Below, piece by piece: positions 1 to 12,090 of a stretch of 64,000 bases of DNA. A program made the position numbers and the translations under genes. The notes under the pieces were generated by a model that saw only the letters and a program-made list of their open reading frames with translations, did not search any database and was not told the DNA's origin. Source of the stretch: Purpureocillium takamizusanense (Eukaryota > Ascomycota > Sordariomycetes > Hypocreales > Ophiocordycipitaceae); contig NC_063070.1 of assembly GCF_022605165.1 (NCBI RefSeq), positions 806,001-870,000 on the forward strand, given 5' to 3'. How positions within the stretch are numbered: position 1 is the first letter of the stretch; every line of letters starts with the position of its first letter.

Positions 1-2330
1 GCTGCGCTGGCAATCAATCTCGAGAGATGTTGGCTGTTGCGCAACGTGCGGTGGCAACGGAAGGTGAAGCTGGGGAGACGCGACCAAGCCTTCGCCACGC
101 GTTTTTAGCGGTCAATCAATTAAAGTGACGCCACGAAACTGCCGCGTCGAGTCTCACAGGATTGCAGTCCCACTAGCAGCACGTGCCCAGAGCTGTGGCT
201 CAGGCCCCAGGCACACTGAGGTCAGTGGCTGAAATGAGCGCTGCGGAAGGCTGCAGTTGGGGGCACACAGCGGCTTCGTCTCCTACCTCCGTCGTAAAGT
301 CCCTCCACTGCCGCGTCCTATTGACCACTTCGAGACCATCATTGGCATTGATATCGAACTTCACTCAAAGGCCCGCTCAATCCTCACGTCGCGCAACCGG
401 TGTGGATGGCCGCTGAGGTCAGTCGCTACGTGAGTCTCTGGCCTACCATTTCCATCCCGGCCGCCCGAAACGAATGTGGTCGGCGTGGAGCCGATCAGGC
501 AACAGTCGATTTCGGGATAAAGAAGCCGGCCTTGTTTGCGAATCATGCCACCAGAGCCAGACTGTTTGCTATTGTGCACAGCACGCAGCACACAACACGG
601 GCAGAAGTCGCATCAATTCTTGCTGGTCTGGGGATCCCCTAGCCAATGGCATCGACCAAGTGTGTCAAAGAAACGACTCTGACGCGCCGGGTACCGTCAT
701 CACCAATATCTCAGAGCGGCACCGGCACCCAACGCCGCCACATCCCGGTTGCCGTCTGGTCAATGTTGCAGATTCGCCGCCTCGTGATTGTGAGGCCCGT
801 ACAGCGTCGCAGTGGACGCTGCTCCGTCCCACAGCCGGAGTGTCAGCGGCAGCAGCTTCTCAGCAAGGACCTTTTGACGGACATCTAAGACGATGAAAGG
901 CCCCTTTCGGCCCTATGACCTGGAGGCCATAGTGGATTTTGTCCTCGACAAGGGCATGCAGACGAGCTTGGACGTCGAGCCGTGCGTCGCGGGCCGTTGT
1001 GAGCAGGGGGGACGAAGCAGTCGGATGTGACCCGAGTGCTCGACCCAGCAAGCGAACCAACAGTATTTGCGGCAATAGACATGCGTGAGAAAATCCCCGA
1101 CACCCTGCTGGACCGGTTCATGCGTTCCGAATCAGGGGCTTGGAGCCGCGCCGTCTTTCCTCGACCGGTAGCAAAGTCACCTGCTGCGTTCGCCACGCTG
1201 CTGGTTCTTGGGCCGGCTCGTCCCGTGGACGCCACCCGCTCCTCAGCTCTTCGCCTCGCCGGTGTGGATGTGTGCGTAGGCGAAGGCGCTCGTGGGATGA
1301 CGGCAAACGCTCATGCATATGCCGTGCAACCCTGTTTCATGCTTACTTCGATGTACGAAAGTAGTAGCAGAGTGCTCGAGTATGCACAGATCGGCAGCAC
1401 CGCGCGAGGATCCGCCCGAAGCGACCAACGAGGCGAATCGCTGCTCTTCCATGGAAGACCTTTTTACTCGGCGGAATGGCCAGACCGGACGAAGCGCAGC
1501 CTCGGCGTGCGACCATTCATTCTCTTGATATGAACCCTGAGAGACGGTGGCCGCACGTTCGAGAGCACAGGACGATCTACGGTGCAGCCCCCTCGGGCAG
1601 GGAGTTGGAAATGCCTCTCCTCGCGCATCCCCTTCGCATGTACATGCAATACACGGCTAGACGCGAGGGCAGCGCAAGCAAGTTAGTACCCGATTAACTA
1701 TTTGGTACGTACTTTGTGCGAAAGAGGGCGTCGCGCCCTTGGCTGCATGCGCCCATCGTGGGGCCGGGCGCCCATCAAGGTTGAAGCCCACATCAACGCA
1801 TGGCCATCCGGGTTCTCCCACGGCGATGCTGACCGTTCGCCAAGACCGACTCTGCGCAGCGCCCTCACCTCTGGGCCCAGTCTTTAGACCGTCAACATGG
1901 AGAGGGGTCGCCGTGGCGGGCGCCTGAAAATTGTGCGAAGGAGGCGGTCCTCCGGTCCGTGGGCGACGGGTGAGACTATAATATAGTGTGCGGTGCCAGG
2001 AACGGACATGCCCGTGTCCCTTCTTGACATTGTCAACAACTCGTCCTCCGTCTGCCCGGATACTGCCTGTTGTCCTGCTCGACATTTCTTCCTTTGGCCA
2101 AGAGAGAAACGCTAGACCGTGGGGCCAAGTCGCAAGCCGAGCTGCACAGACCGACGAACGCCGCCAGAGTCTGATTTAAGCTTATTTTAAGCGCTGGCGC
2201 TGCAACACGACGGCTATCACGGCACTCCGTACCGCCGCACACAGACATTAACTTAGTATCCGTGTGGCCAACGTGTCAACTATCCATCCGTTGGTGTCGT
2301 TGAGCTGAGTACTGTACGACAACCATCATC
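1..2330. other. Intergenic region, no supported gene
   Basis: About 2.3 kb upstream of the ZIP transporter. Short open frames exist on both strands, the longest 168 codons at 1027-1533, but none has a recognisable domain, signal peptide or splice-joined extension. The last few hundred bases should hold the promoter and leader of the ZIP gene. I see no repeat array, tRNA or transposon end. Confidence 0.55.
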
Positions 2331-4265
2331 ATGCATGCCAGACTATACACGGTGAGCCTCGCTTTTGTCGGCGTGGCTGTCGCCTCACGTAGTGGCGTCT
2401 TCCCGCGACAGACAGCCGCGCCGTCCACAACAGCGAGCAGTGCCCCCCAAGTCACCGCCATCTCCAGCTGCCATTTTCATGGATCACAAATGTGCGTGGT
2501 GCCTCTGACGGCGGTCCTGATCGGCGACTGACTAGCAACGGCAGGTTCTGCATGGCCGGAACGACAGAGTTTCAGGTCAAGACGACGCCCACTCAGACGA
2601 CCGACATTCCTGCCCAGTTCACAGACTGCCACAGCCATGGCGCCGAAATGTGAGTTGGTACTAATTTGCAGAGTCCAAGTATAGTGCTGGGTGCTGGGAT
2701 GCAGGCTGACGCGAACGACTACTCAGGTACTGTGTAGCTCCCAACGGCGACGACGTCGAGGTGGACCCCCAAACAGATGAAGGCACGGAAGGCGGTAACC
2801 ACGACCACGATCACGACCACGACAGCGGTAGCGGCTCTTCAGGAAACAAGCACTGCCACTTCCACGCAGGTGTCGAGTAAGCGCCCCTTCCCTACCTCGC
2901 GACACCCTTTGGGTACTCACAGCGTGTGGCCCCACGTCACCCCCACACGAGGCACCATCGCGAAGCAAAGGCTGATGACATGCTTCACAGGCACTGCGTC
3001 GGCGAGGGCGAAAGCGAGAGCGGCGGTAGCGGAGCCCAATGCGGCAAGGTGGCGCGAGACTACAACGTGCCTCTCCGAGTCGGTCTCTTGTTTGTGATCC
3101 TCGCCACGAGCGCTCTTGGTATGCCCTCTCCCGCCTTTCGCTGATGCTTAGCGAGCTATATCGTCGCCGTAACTGACGGCTTCCGCGATAGGTGTCTTTG
3201 GTCCCATCCTCCTCACGAAGCTGCTTCCGAACAAGCTCAACGTTACCTTTACGGTCCTGAAGCAATTCGGCACTGGCATCATCATCTCTACCGCTTTTGT
3301 CCACGTAAAGACTTTCCGATGCCCTGCCCCTTTGGCCCTGTTGTATGCTGACCTTGTTGGCAGCTCTACACCCATGCGTCCCTCATGTTCGGTAACAAGT
3401 GCATCGGCGACTTGGGGTACGAGGGCGTGACGTCTGCCATTGTCATGGCCGGCATTTTCCTCTCCTTCGTTGTCGAATTCATCGGTCACCGAATCGTGCT
3501 CGCCAAGACGCGCCGCGCTGCGTCACTCTCTTTCGAGGAGCGCGCCCGCGCCATGCTTTCAAACGAGGTGGTCTCCATCCTCGTTATGGAAGCCGGCATT
3601 CTCTTCCACTCTCTTCGTAAGCACCTCGACTGCGTGCCCTTTCATGAGCTACATGTTGTGCTGACTTGCGTCCTCTAGTTATCGGCCTCACACTCGTGGT
3701 TGCTGGCGATTCCTTCTTCCTCACCCTCTTCGTCGTTATCCTCTTCCACCAAATATTCGAGGGTCTTGCTCTAGGATCTCGCATCGCCACGATTGGCACC
3801 TCGACAGACACCAGCGTCACACACGGCCACGGCGTCTTTAATAACGGGACTGCGGCCCGGGACACCGACAAGTCAGCCAACTCCCCCACGGCGGACACGA
3901 TGCGCCTTTCCCCGGCTCCCGAGGGCGCCACTGCTCCGGCGGGTCTCTCCATGAAGAAAAAGCTCGGCCTCGCCTCCCTCTTCGCGTTCATCACCCCGAT
4001 CGGCATGGCCATTGGCATCGGCGTCCTGCACAAGTTCAACGGCAACGACCGCTCTACCCTGCTTGCCATCGGCACCCTCGACGCTCTCTCCGCCGGCATC
4101 CTCGTCTGGGTCGGCCTCGTCGAGATGTGGGCCGCTGACTGGATGACAGGCGCTCACGGCAAGAGGCCCGAGCTCGCCGACGCGAACCTCCTGACGGTCG
4201 GCCTCGCTGGCGTTGCCCTCGTCGCCGGCATGGCGCTGATGAGTCTACTCGGGAAATGGGCATAG
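2331..4265 (+). CDS. ZIP-family zinc/iron transporter with Cys/His-rich ectodomain
   Basis: Predicted plasma-membrane divalent metal importer of the ZIP (Zrt/Irt-like) family, 498 residues. Exons by frame and splice sites: 2331-2491, 2545-2649, 2727-2876, 2991-3118, 3192-3304, 3364-3616, 3679-4265. The start gives a signal peptide. The ectodomain (about residues 47-141) carries three CHxH modules, each followed by an aromatic or His residue and Cys, plus an HDHDHDHD run near residue 113. The membrane part begins with VGLLFVILATSALGVFG and has the STAFVHLYTHAS segment. It carries the ZIP signature helices HSLLIGLTLVVAGDSFF and HQIFEGLALGSRI, whose His and Glu residues line the metal path. Residues about 330-380 form the cytoplasmic loop (HGHG, Ser/Thr-rich). 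The protein ends in a further pair of helices. Introns 1-3 all fall in phase 2 at the same place in the three modules. Family assignment is firm; zinc rather than iron is inference. Confidence 0.93.
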
Positions 4266-6845
4266 AGCGGCTGGGGGGACTGGCTAGAAAACATGAGCCG
4301 TTGTTGAGCTTGACAGTTGATTGATACCCATTTTGGCGATACGCATGGGACGGGCAGGAAGTTGTGGTCACGGAGAGCGGCCACGCGGGCAGGATAGCAA
4401 ACGTTTGATACTCTGGTCAGCATTAGCAGTATTTAGCAGGCACGGTTTATATACACCGGATGTGATTTTCATAGGAGAAGGAACGAGTTCGGATCAACCA
4501 TGACCATGTACTTTGTGCACCATTTCGCACTGGCCCGTTGCTCAATTGTAAAGGACGATGTTGCGCTGTAGTGACAAGACTGCATTTTCTAATCGATCTG
4601 AGCCGGAGGTTAGTCGAGTGCGGCTTCATCCGTTCCAGCGCAAAACAAGCAAGACAAGCTTTGCATCCCTCACGGCGGTGCATGTCACCAAGAATCGTGG
4701 CGTGTTGGTCCTGACACCAACAACGCCTTTGGCTGATGGGCGGACATGACCGTGAGCCGACATTGGGAAACACACACACACAAGAAGCGATGGTCGGTCA
4801 TCAAGGTGCGGGACCTGGGCGTAAGTGCCTGATGTGCGGCACCCCCATCGTGCACCCTGGTGGTTTTGACACTGATCCGAGTTTCCTTGGCAGCCAGCAG
4901 TGTAGTGTCGTACATTTGGGGTATCGCGATAGGCGAACATGTACAGTGTACACCGTACGAGATACATATGCGTGCGGATCCGCTTAGCGACATGGAGGGA
5001 GAGGTTGAAGCAGGGTGGTGGTACAGATGCGGCCCGCGCACAAGAAGTCTGGTCGACGACAATAGAGCAGAGCTCGCAGTTAATAGCAGCTTTTGGCCTT
5101 GGCCCGTACTGTAAGTCAATGGCGTACAGTAAAGTCAGCGATATTATTCTTTTTTGTGTAAGACCAACTGCAGTGGCGGGTTCTCGTTGGTGCGGTATTC
5201 CAAAGACTGGCCCAGCAGGCACGCTGCGGTTCAATTGCCAACAGGAAGGGGCGGCATGGATGACGGCCCGAGCATCCCGACTGTCCATGGGCAGATGCAG
5301 CCAGCCCACCTCGAATACAAGAACCGGGAAGGCGGGTGCGTACGTCATTGATTGAACCGAGCGTCAACAGGGGTTTCGGAGAGTCCGGCCTGGACTGGAT
5401 CTGACGGGTTCATGTTGGTGGCAGCCTTGTGGCAATGAGAACTGATATAAGCAGGCGAGCGAGGGGAAATTTCCAGGAACCAGCGCCGTGTATTGAGCAA
5501 GTACTAAAGAGCACTAATGCAGTGCAGTATGTACTTTCTGTTGCTCGGCTTGAATAGTAGTGTACTTGATGGTTGGTGGAAGCCTTCCATTGGCAACCAA
5601 CTACATGGTAGGCAGGCAAGCCAGGTCAGTCAGTTAGTTGGCTTCCAGTAGTTAGCCGTTGCCAACGAATGTTACGAGTATATTCTCATATCAAGGATGT
5701 GTGAAGCAGACAAAGAGAAAAGCTGACCTCCCAACGGACTGGGCCAATCAATTACCTTACCTACCCCATGGGGCATTTGTCGCGACCGTGCACGAGGGCG
5801 GCACAAGAGGCCCCTGGGAGGCGCGGCAACGACATTCTCAGCGACGCCACGTACGTTGCTGTTACAGAACAATTGACGTGTGGGAGCATAAAGGCGGAGT
5901 GCGCAGCGGAAGAGCTGACAGAGCTGCGGACTTGATGTTGCTTTGTAAGAAGAGCAATTTTTCCACCAACGTGAGAGCCAGTCAAGCGACTGGCGTCGTT
6001 GGTCTTGATATCCGATATTGTTCAGTCGTGTCTGCGCGTTTTTTTTTCCGTTCCTGAGCGAGGTGACAGGTAGGTTCTAGAGTGGATGGCTTCAGTAAAG
6101 AGACTTCGCGCTGTGAAGGACGTCAGTTGTTGAAGAAGCCAGGGCGTCGAGCTGTCTTGTTCAGGCACGATCGGTCCAGCGCAGAGCACTGGTCGTGGCG
6201 AACTGAATGAGCCGCCACGTCCAGAATCCCAGAAACCCGGGTATTGAGCTACTGGGGTACGCGGGCCATGCGCATGCGCCCCCCTCTCGGGGCTCGCTAG
6301 TGACGTTTGCGCTCCTTCTGAATGGTTTCCGCGCAACTGAACCTGTACCAACCCGGGCGAGCTTGTCCAGCTCGCTGATGTGCCTGATGAACAAAGCATG
6401 TCTTCTGCCAACGGTGTACGCACGGGCTAGCCGCAAATTCCGTGCCGCGTCGGGCAAGACAAAGAGACTAGTAGATCTGACTAGCTTAGTTACTAACACA
6501 CTCATTCACACAGCTGGTGCGGGCGCCTCGTCTTCAATCTCAGGGGTCTTAGCCAGGAGAGTCATATGTCAGATTGTCGATCATAAATCCGGGAATGCCC
6601 TCTTCGATTGAAGCGAGGCCGAAGCGAATTGCCACAATCATTTTTCTGGCCATTGCATGTGCCTGAGGCACATCGCTCCCTCCTTTGTTTGCTCATCGAG
6701 GAATTTATTTGTCTTCCGTAGCATTGATAAGGGATTTTTTTTTCTTACTGTGTTACGGCTCTTGGTTGGGTTTCGTCCTGCGTCTGGTGTCCGCCACCAA
6801 GTACCACACACCTGGAACTTGGAATCGCGTCTTGACTCTTTCGCC
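4266..6845. other. Intergenic region, no supported gene
   Basis: About 2.6 kb between the ZIP transporter and the FAD oxidase. It should contain the ZIP 3' UTR and the oxidase promoter. A 240-codon minus-strand open frame at 4626-5348 has no domain or codon pattern supporting coding. Direct GTACTTTGTGC-like words occur near 4504. Nothing else is identifiable. Confidence 0.5.
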
Positions 6846-8826
6846 ATGATCGCCGGCTTGCTGCTTTCCGCTTTCGCCCTCGGGGGCCTGTGCGGCACCG
6901 CCGCCGCGGAGGACTTTGAGCCTGCCGACTTCAATGTCACCAGTGAGCTGCTGAAGCTCGGCGTCGACGTCTCCAAACTCCCTGGGCTCTCAGGACTTGG
7001 TGGGCGTGACGTTTCCGCCCCTTGCACCGCGGCTGTGAGTAGTAGTAACTCGTTTGCTTTCCCCCAGCCGCCACCCGTGGCAACCCCCAAAGAGTCGTTT
7101 TGGCACCTCGAGTGAGAGCAGGCAGTCGATACGTTGCAAGCATGGACATGTCAAAAGTTTTCACGTACGCAGTGTGTCGGCATTACATGTTGCTGACTGA
7201 CGTTATTGTCGCCTTTTACATGTTGTAGTGCAAGTCGCTCTCCGCCCTGTACGGCGACAACGCCGTCTACGCCCAAAATACGACGGGATACGGTGCCTTC
7301 ACGAGTGCCTACTGGTCGTCGATCCAGTCCGAGGTCGACCCGCTCTGCATCTTCAAGCCGGCCAAGGTCGCCGACGTTTCCGTGCTGGTGCTCCTCTCCC
7401 GCCTGACGCAGTGTCCGTTTGCGTTCAAGAGCGGCGGCCACGCTGCCTTTGCCGGCGCGTCGAGCGTCGAGGGCGGCATCACCGTGTCGTTTGAGAACTT
7501 CAAGGACGTCACCGTGTCGCGGGACAGGAAGACGGTCAAGATCCAGCCCGGGAACAACTGGGTGGACGTGTACAAGGTGCTGGATCCGCAAGACCTCACC
7601 GTCACCGGTGGCCGCGTCGCACGCGTGGGCACTGGTGGCCTGACGCTCGGGGGTAAGCGGGACGTCTTTGTATAAAAGATACTTGTGGCGCATCATGATG
7701 TTTCGAGACCAAAGTTCCTGGGCTGGCTAACGTGTTAAACTCAAGGTGGCATTTCCTACTTCTCAAACATTTACGGTTGGGCATGCGACAATGTTGTTTC
7801 TTACGAGGTGCGTACCCAGATTCGGCCGTTGCTTGGACATGGTTCGACCGCTTTGAGCTTTAATTAGCCGACTGAACTGTTCTCTAGGTCGTCACTGCTT
7901 CGGGACGCGTCGTCCACGCGACCCCCACGGCGTTCCCGAAGCTGTACTGGGCGCTCAGGGGCGGCGGCAACAACTTTGGCATCGTGACGTCCTTCACGTT
8001 CGAGACGATTCCCCTCCCCAAGGGACAGATGTGGGGCGGGACCAGGACCTATCTCGAGTCCAACTTTGAGGGTGTGGTCGACGCCTTCGCCGGTGTCATC
8101 GCCAACTCGCCGTCGGACCCCAACGCCGGCATCTGGGTCGCCTGGATCCTCAAGTACGGGCTCAAGCTGGCCGCGACGGAGCTGTACTACGCGAAGCCCG
8201 ACGGCGCCGCCAACGCCACCATCTTCAACGACTTCAAGGCCATGACGCCCATCGCCGACACCACCAAGAGCCGCAACGTGAGCGAGTACTCGGAGGCGCA
8301 GCAGTCGACGAACCCGTACGGCCTCCGCGAGGTGTACTGGTGCATGACGGTCAAGGCGGACGCCAGGATCGCCCGCGTCGCCCGCGACATCTACTACCAG
8401 GAGCGGCCGGCGGTCGCCAACATCGAGGGGGCCGGCCCCGTGCTCATCTTCCAGGGCATCACCGTCGGGCAGATGCAGAAGATGAGCAGGAACGGCGGCA
8501 ACGCGCTGGGCCTCGACCACCGCGACGGGCCGCTGTACCTGATCCAGATTGCGTGCTGGTGGAAGAACGCGGCCGACGACGAGGCCATCTACGCCTTTGC
8601 CCGCAAGGTCATGGACCGCATCGCCGCCGAGGCGACGGCGCTCGGCGTGCAGAGCGACTACATCTACATGAACTACGGGAGCAGGTTCCAAAACGTCATT
8701 GCCGGCTATGGCGCGGACAATGTCAACAAGCTCCGCGACATTGCCAGGCAGTACGACCCCAAGGCCGTTTTCCAGACCCTGCAGCCCGGTCACTTTAAGC
8801 TCGACAGAGCGCCTGTCTCCAGCTGA
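6846..8826 (+). CDS. Secreted FAD-linked oxidoreductase, berberine-bridge-enzyme-like
   Basis: Member of the FAD-binding PCMH / BBE-like oxidase family, which oxidises sugars, alcohols or specialised metabolites with O2. Length is 537 residues, usual for the family. Exons: 6846-7034, 7229-7652, 7746-7807, 7888-8826. The start at 6846 gives a hydrophobic signal peptide (MIAGLLLSAFALGGLCG); an upstream in-frame ATG at 6657 would bury it. The KSGGH motif puts a His at about residue 134, the usual 8-alpha-N1-histidyl FAD attachment site. GGGISYFSNIYGWACDN is the second FAD-domain signature; the Cys that gives a 6-S-cysteinyl second link in bicovalent members is not visible before it, so FAD is probably held by His only. 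The end (VFQTLQPGHFKL) is typical. No polyketide, peptide or terpene synthase lies within the window, so a metabolic-cluster role is unsupported. Substrate unknown. Confidence 0.92.
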
Positions 8827-11682
8827 GCATGTGTTTTGGGTCCAATGTGCTCTTGAAAGCAATACCATCGCACATATACGTGGCACAGAAGCTGCCAAGT
8901 CGAGGCTTTACGAAACGTCTTGGGACAAGGACCAGCGTCAAGGAGCCACCGGCCGTGATCTCGCCATGGAGCAGTGCGCGACCTCGCTGAGATCTCTTAC
9001 ATATTTCGACGTTGGCGGTATATAACAGAACTTGTCACCAAAATTATATGTATGTTTTTCAAGTTCGCTCCTCAATAGACTGGCGCTGCATTAGCGAATG
9101 GATCGCACACACCGACTGTGGTACATGATTTGGCAGGGCTACAGCCATGAGGCGCGTGGGTGTTACTGTACCCGAATGGCGAATTGGGCCTTCTTGCGTC
9201 TGCAACAGTGGGTGCTCTACACATGGACGAAGCCTGCGGGAGTCGACATATGAGGGGAGTGTCATGTTGGCGTCTTCCGTGACGCCGAGTTTGTCGCAAT
9301 GTTTTGATGATAGCCACCTTGTCGGCGGCGGGCAGAGGGAGGCTGCGGTGCCGAAGGTAGGGATAGCCAGGAGCTGGGTGTAGATGGTCTTCATACTGAC
9401 GATAGAGCAGATGCTATTGAGATAGAGGTCTCGGAGAAACCTTCAGAGCCAACTCATGGCCATGGCAAGTGTTTGACCGTGAGCAAGGCTGCAAACTGCT
9501 TGGGTGAAGGCCAGGATAGTCCCCTTTTAATCTCTGGCGAGCTGATCAATGGCGAGTGGCCGTGTCCTCGTCGACGGCAACGACAACATGGGCAATCCCA
9601 ATCACAGGTGGTTTAAGCCTTGGCATGAGGAAACATGACAACATTTTGCACACCTCGCCAAGTTGCCGTAGCATAAGACCTAACAGTGCAGGCGTTGTGG
9701 TCATCAGGTCACCTTGTGGAGGATAGTGTTGCGTGAGATGGGGCTCTACACGACGGGCTGTTGGACCCCATGACCAATGGCAAAGTGAGTCCATGGTGCC
9801 CTGTCAGTGATACATTCGGATCCGAGAACACTAAAAAGTTCTGAGCATAAGGCATGCAGCCGCCCGTAAGGCGTAACATGTCATTCGAGGCACTCATGTT
9901 TTCGTCAACCTTGTGTGTTATCATCATGGAGCCATGGGTAGGTCCCGTGCCAGAACAGAACATGGCCATATTCTCTGCGAGCGTGAGGTGTGTGCGCCCA
10001 ATGAAAGAATGTGACATCTTGTCTCGAAAATCGATTTGTCCGCCAACGTGGGGGCGAGTGGCTGCATTGAGGGTGCGGGAGGCGGCAGCCTTTCTGGGGG
10101 CAGTCTACTTCGTATTTATGGGCATTAAGAGGACACGATTCCGTAGGGCAGCGTCTCAAGTATCTAGTAGGCAGTGGATTGCCTGGCTTACACGACCTTT
10201 TGTCATGGCATTGCGGGGGAAAAAAGGAAGAGAGGGTGTAAGGCGTGAAGACAATGGTGATGCTGCAGCAGATGCGTGAGTGGGTGGGTTTTGCCGCTCT
10301 TCCACGTGGTTTATCCGCGCGGTGCTGGGGCTCGAACGGATGTACGTATGAATTTTAACCGCGGGGAGGGCCGGTGCCTGGAATTGAAGCACCTCGATGG
10401 GTCTCCTCTCGGCTGGGTCTGCTCGTGGGTTGTTGTGCAGTCGGTTCAAGGCGCAGCAAGCCAGCCGGGTGACGATGCAGGGGGGCATTCGCGCCGTCGT
10501 TTTGCCATCTGTGCATTACGGCTAGTAACGTTAGTAACTGAGTGGGCTGGGTGGTTGAATTGGAGCCGTGGAATCGTCGGCGTCTGCCCAGAAATGGCTG
10601 GTTGCCAGCGAGGGGTTCTGACGGAATCGTCGATTGTTGGTCGCGCAGAGTGAGGAGCTTGAATCAGGAGCTCGGGGATGATTGCACGACGACGCGCGCG
10701 CCTTGGCCGGTTTGCGTGCGTGCTGTGCTGCAGGTACAGACGTACCCTTGGTCTCCATTTGAGGCGGTCGTGAAATTGGCCCGACGCAAAACAATCACTA
10801 CACTTTGTGCCAGGGCGGCCAACAGCAGAACCGACGACGACGATCGATCGACGACGAATGGACGGGCTGATGAGGTGAGATGGGATGGATTGGACGACAG
10901 AAGAATGCTCGCCGCTTCCTTGGCCGCCGCCTCCTGCGTTCGAAGAATGCGGGCGGCCCGCCCCCAACCGAACTGACCGCATACAGTAGTTATGTATATT
11001 TCGCAGGTGGCCGCTGCCAGTCGAGCGCCTGCGCCTCCACGGCCTGCTCCACACCAGCAGCACGGCGCTTCGTATTCCTTCTTTTCTCGCCGAGCCGCTG
11101 CTGCTCATCGAGTGGCGATGGTGTCTCGTTTTTCTTCTCTGCGGTAGATGGTGGCGTGCTGGCTGCAGCGCAGATCCGGCGAGGCGGAAGCACCCGGGAA
11201 CACGATGCAAGAGAAGGGGGGGAAAAGCAATATACGGATACTGTACTGTACGTTCACGGGACAGACGGACGCACGCGCAGGACAATTGACGGACGTCTCT
11301 GTGACAGGCAAGTTAGGACGGTCGTTGGTTGCAGTTCTGACGCGGCGCACAGACTGTTTTGCTTGCTGTCGAGATTTATTTGAGGCGCCGCAGATGAGGA
11401 TTCATGCCGCTGCTGCTGTCGCTGCTTCTGCCCTGCAACCGCGGACAAGGTGTGTTGGAAGGGACAGACAGTGTGCAGTTCCCCGTCAAAGATTCTTCGC
11501 CCGCTTCTTTTCCATTTTTTCCACCCGTTCGTCGTCGTCGGGGGGGGCGTTCCAGGCCCGTTGATGGAGTGGCTGCGTGTGTGCGCCAATGCACGCCCCA
11601 ATGCACGCGACACCCACGCGCGTCTCGCCGGGCCTGGGTCCTTTGCAAAGAAGTGGCAGGTGGCAAGGTGGGTGGAGGAACA

Positions 11683-11727
11683 TGGATGGACGGACGGATG
11701 GACGGTCGGTCGATGGATGGATGGATC
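11683..11727. repeat. GGAY (GGAC/GGAT) tetranucleotide microsatellite
   Basis: Imperfect tandem copies of GGAC and GGAT interrupted by CGGTCGGTC, seen directly. Non-coding; no function implied. Confidence 0.8.
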
Positions 11728-12060
11728 GAATGGGATGATGGGGACTGCAGGTTGGTTGGACACCTACAACAGCAGCAGCAAGCAACCCCTGGCCCGGGCA
11801 TAGCATGGATGCTGCTGGATCGCTCTCCTCTGCCCCGAGTCAGCGCGCGGCGCCGGCCTCATGAACCGAATCGACGACGGACGAACAGGGCGACAACACA
11901 GCCAACAAAGGTCTTGCCGACCGGGAGGGATGCTTCCCGCTGGCCCCCAGAATAACGCTGCCTCTGCAGCAAGACTGTTGTTGCTTCTCACGTCCCCGGC
12001 GCCTCGACGCTGCATGCTTGGTCATTGAGGTGTTTCGGACCCCCTGAAGAGGTGGGTGAG

Positions 12061-12090
12061 GGTGGTGGTGGTGGTGGTGGTGGTGGTGGT
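12061..12090. repeat. (GGT)10 trinucleotide microsatellite
   Basis: Ten uninterrupted GGT units in intergenic DNA. Likely length-polymorphic between strains. Confidence 0.95.

Noticed and set aside
4626..5348. 240-codon minus-strand frame between ZIP and BBE-like genes
   Set aside because: No motif or family resemblance; codon use unlike neighbouring genes.
6657..6845. Upstream in-frame ATG for the FAD oxidase
   Set aside because: Would hide the signal peptide behind 63 unrelated residues; 6846 fits a secreted enzyme.
2331..8826. Biosynthetic cluster around the FAD oxidase and transporters
   Set aside because: No backbone synthase, cytochrome P450 or cluster regulator near; the MFS gene is 14 kb away.
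9546..10017. Overlapping minus-strand frames that could be a degraded gene
   Set aside because: Frames differ and no splice site joins them into a recognisable protein; evidence too weak to call a pseudogene.
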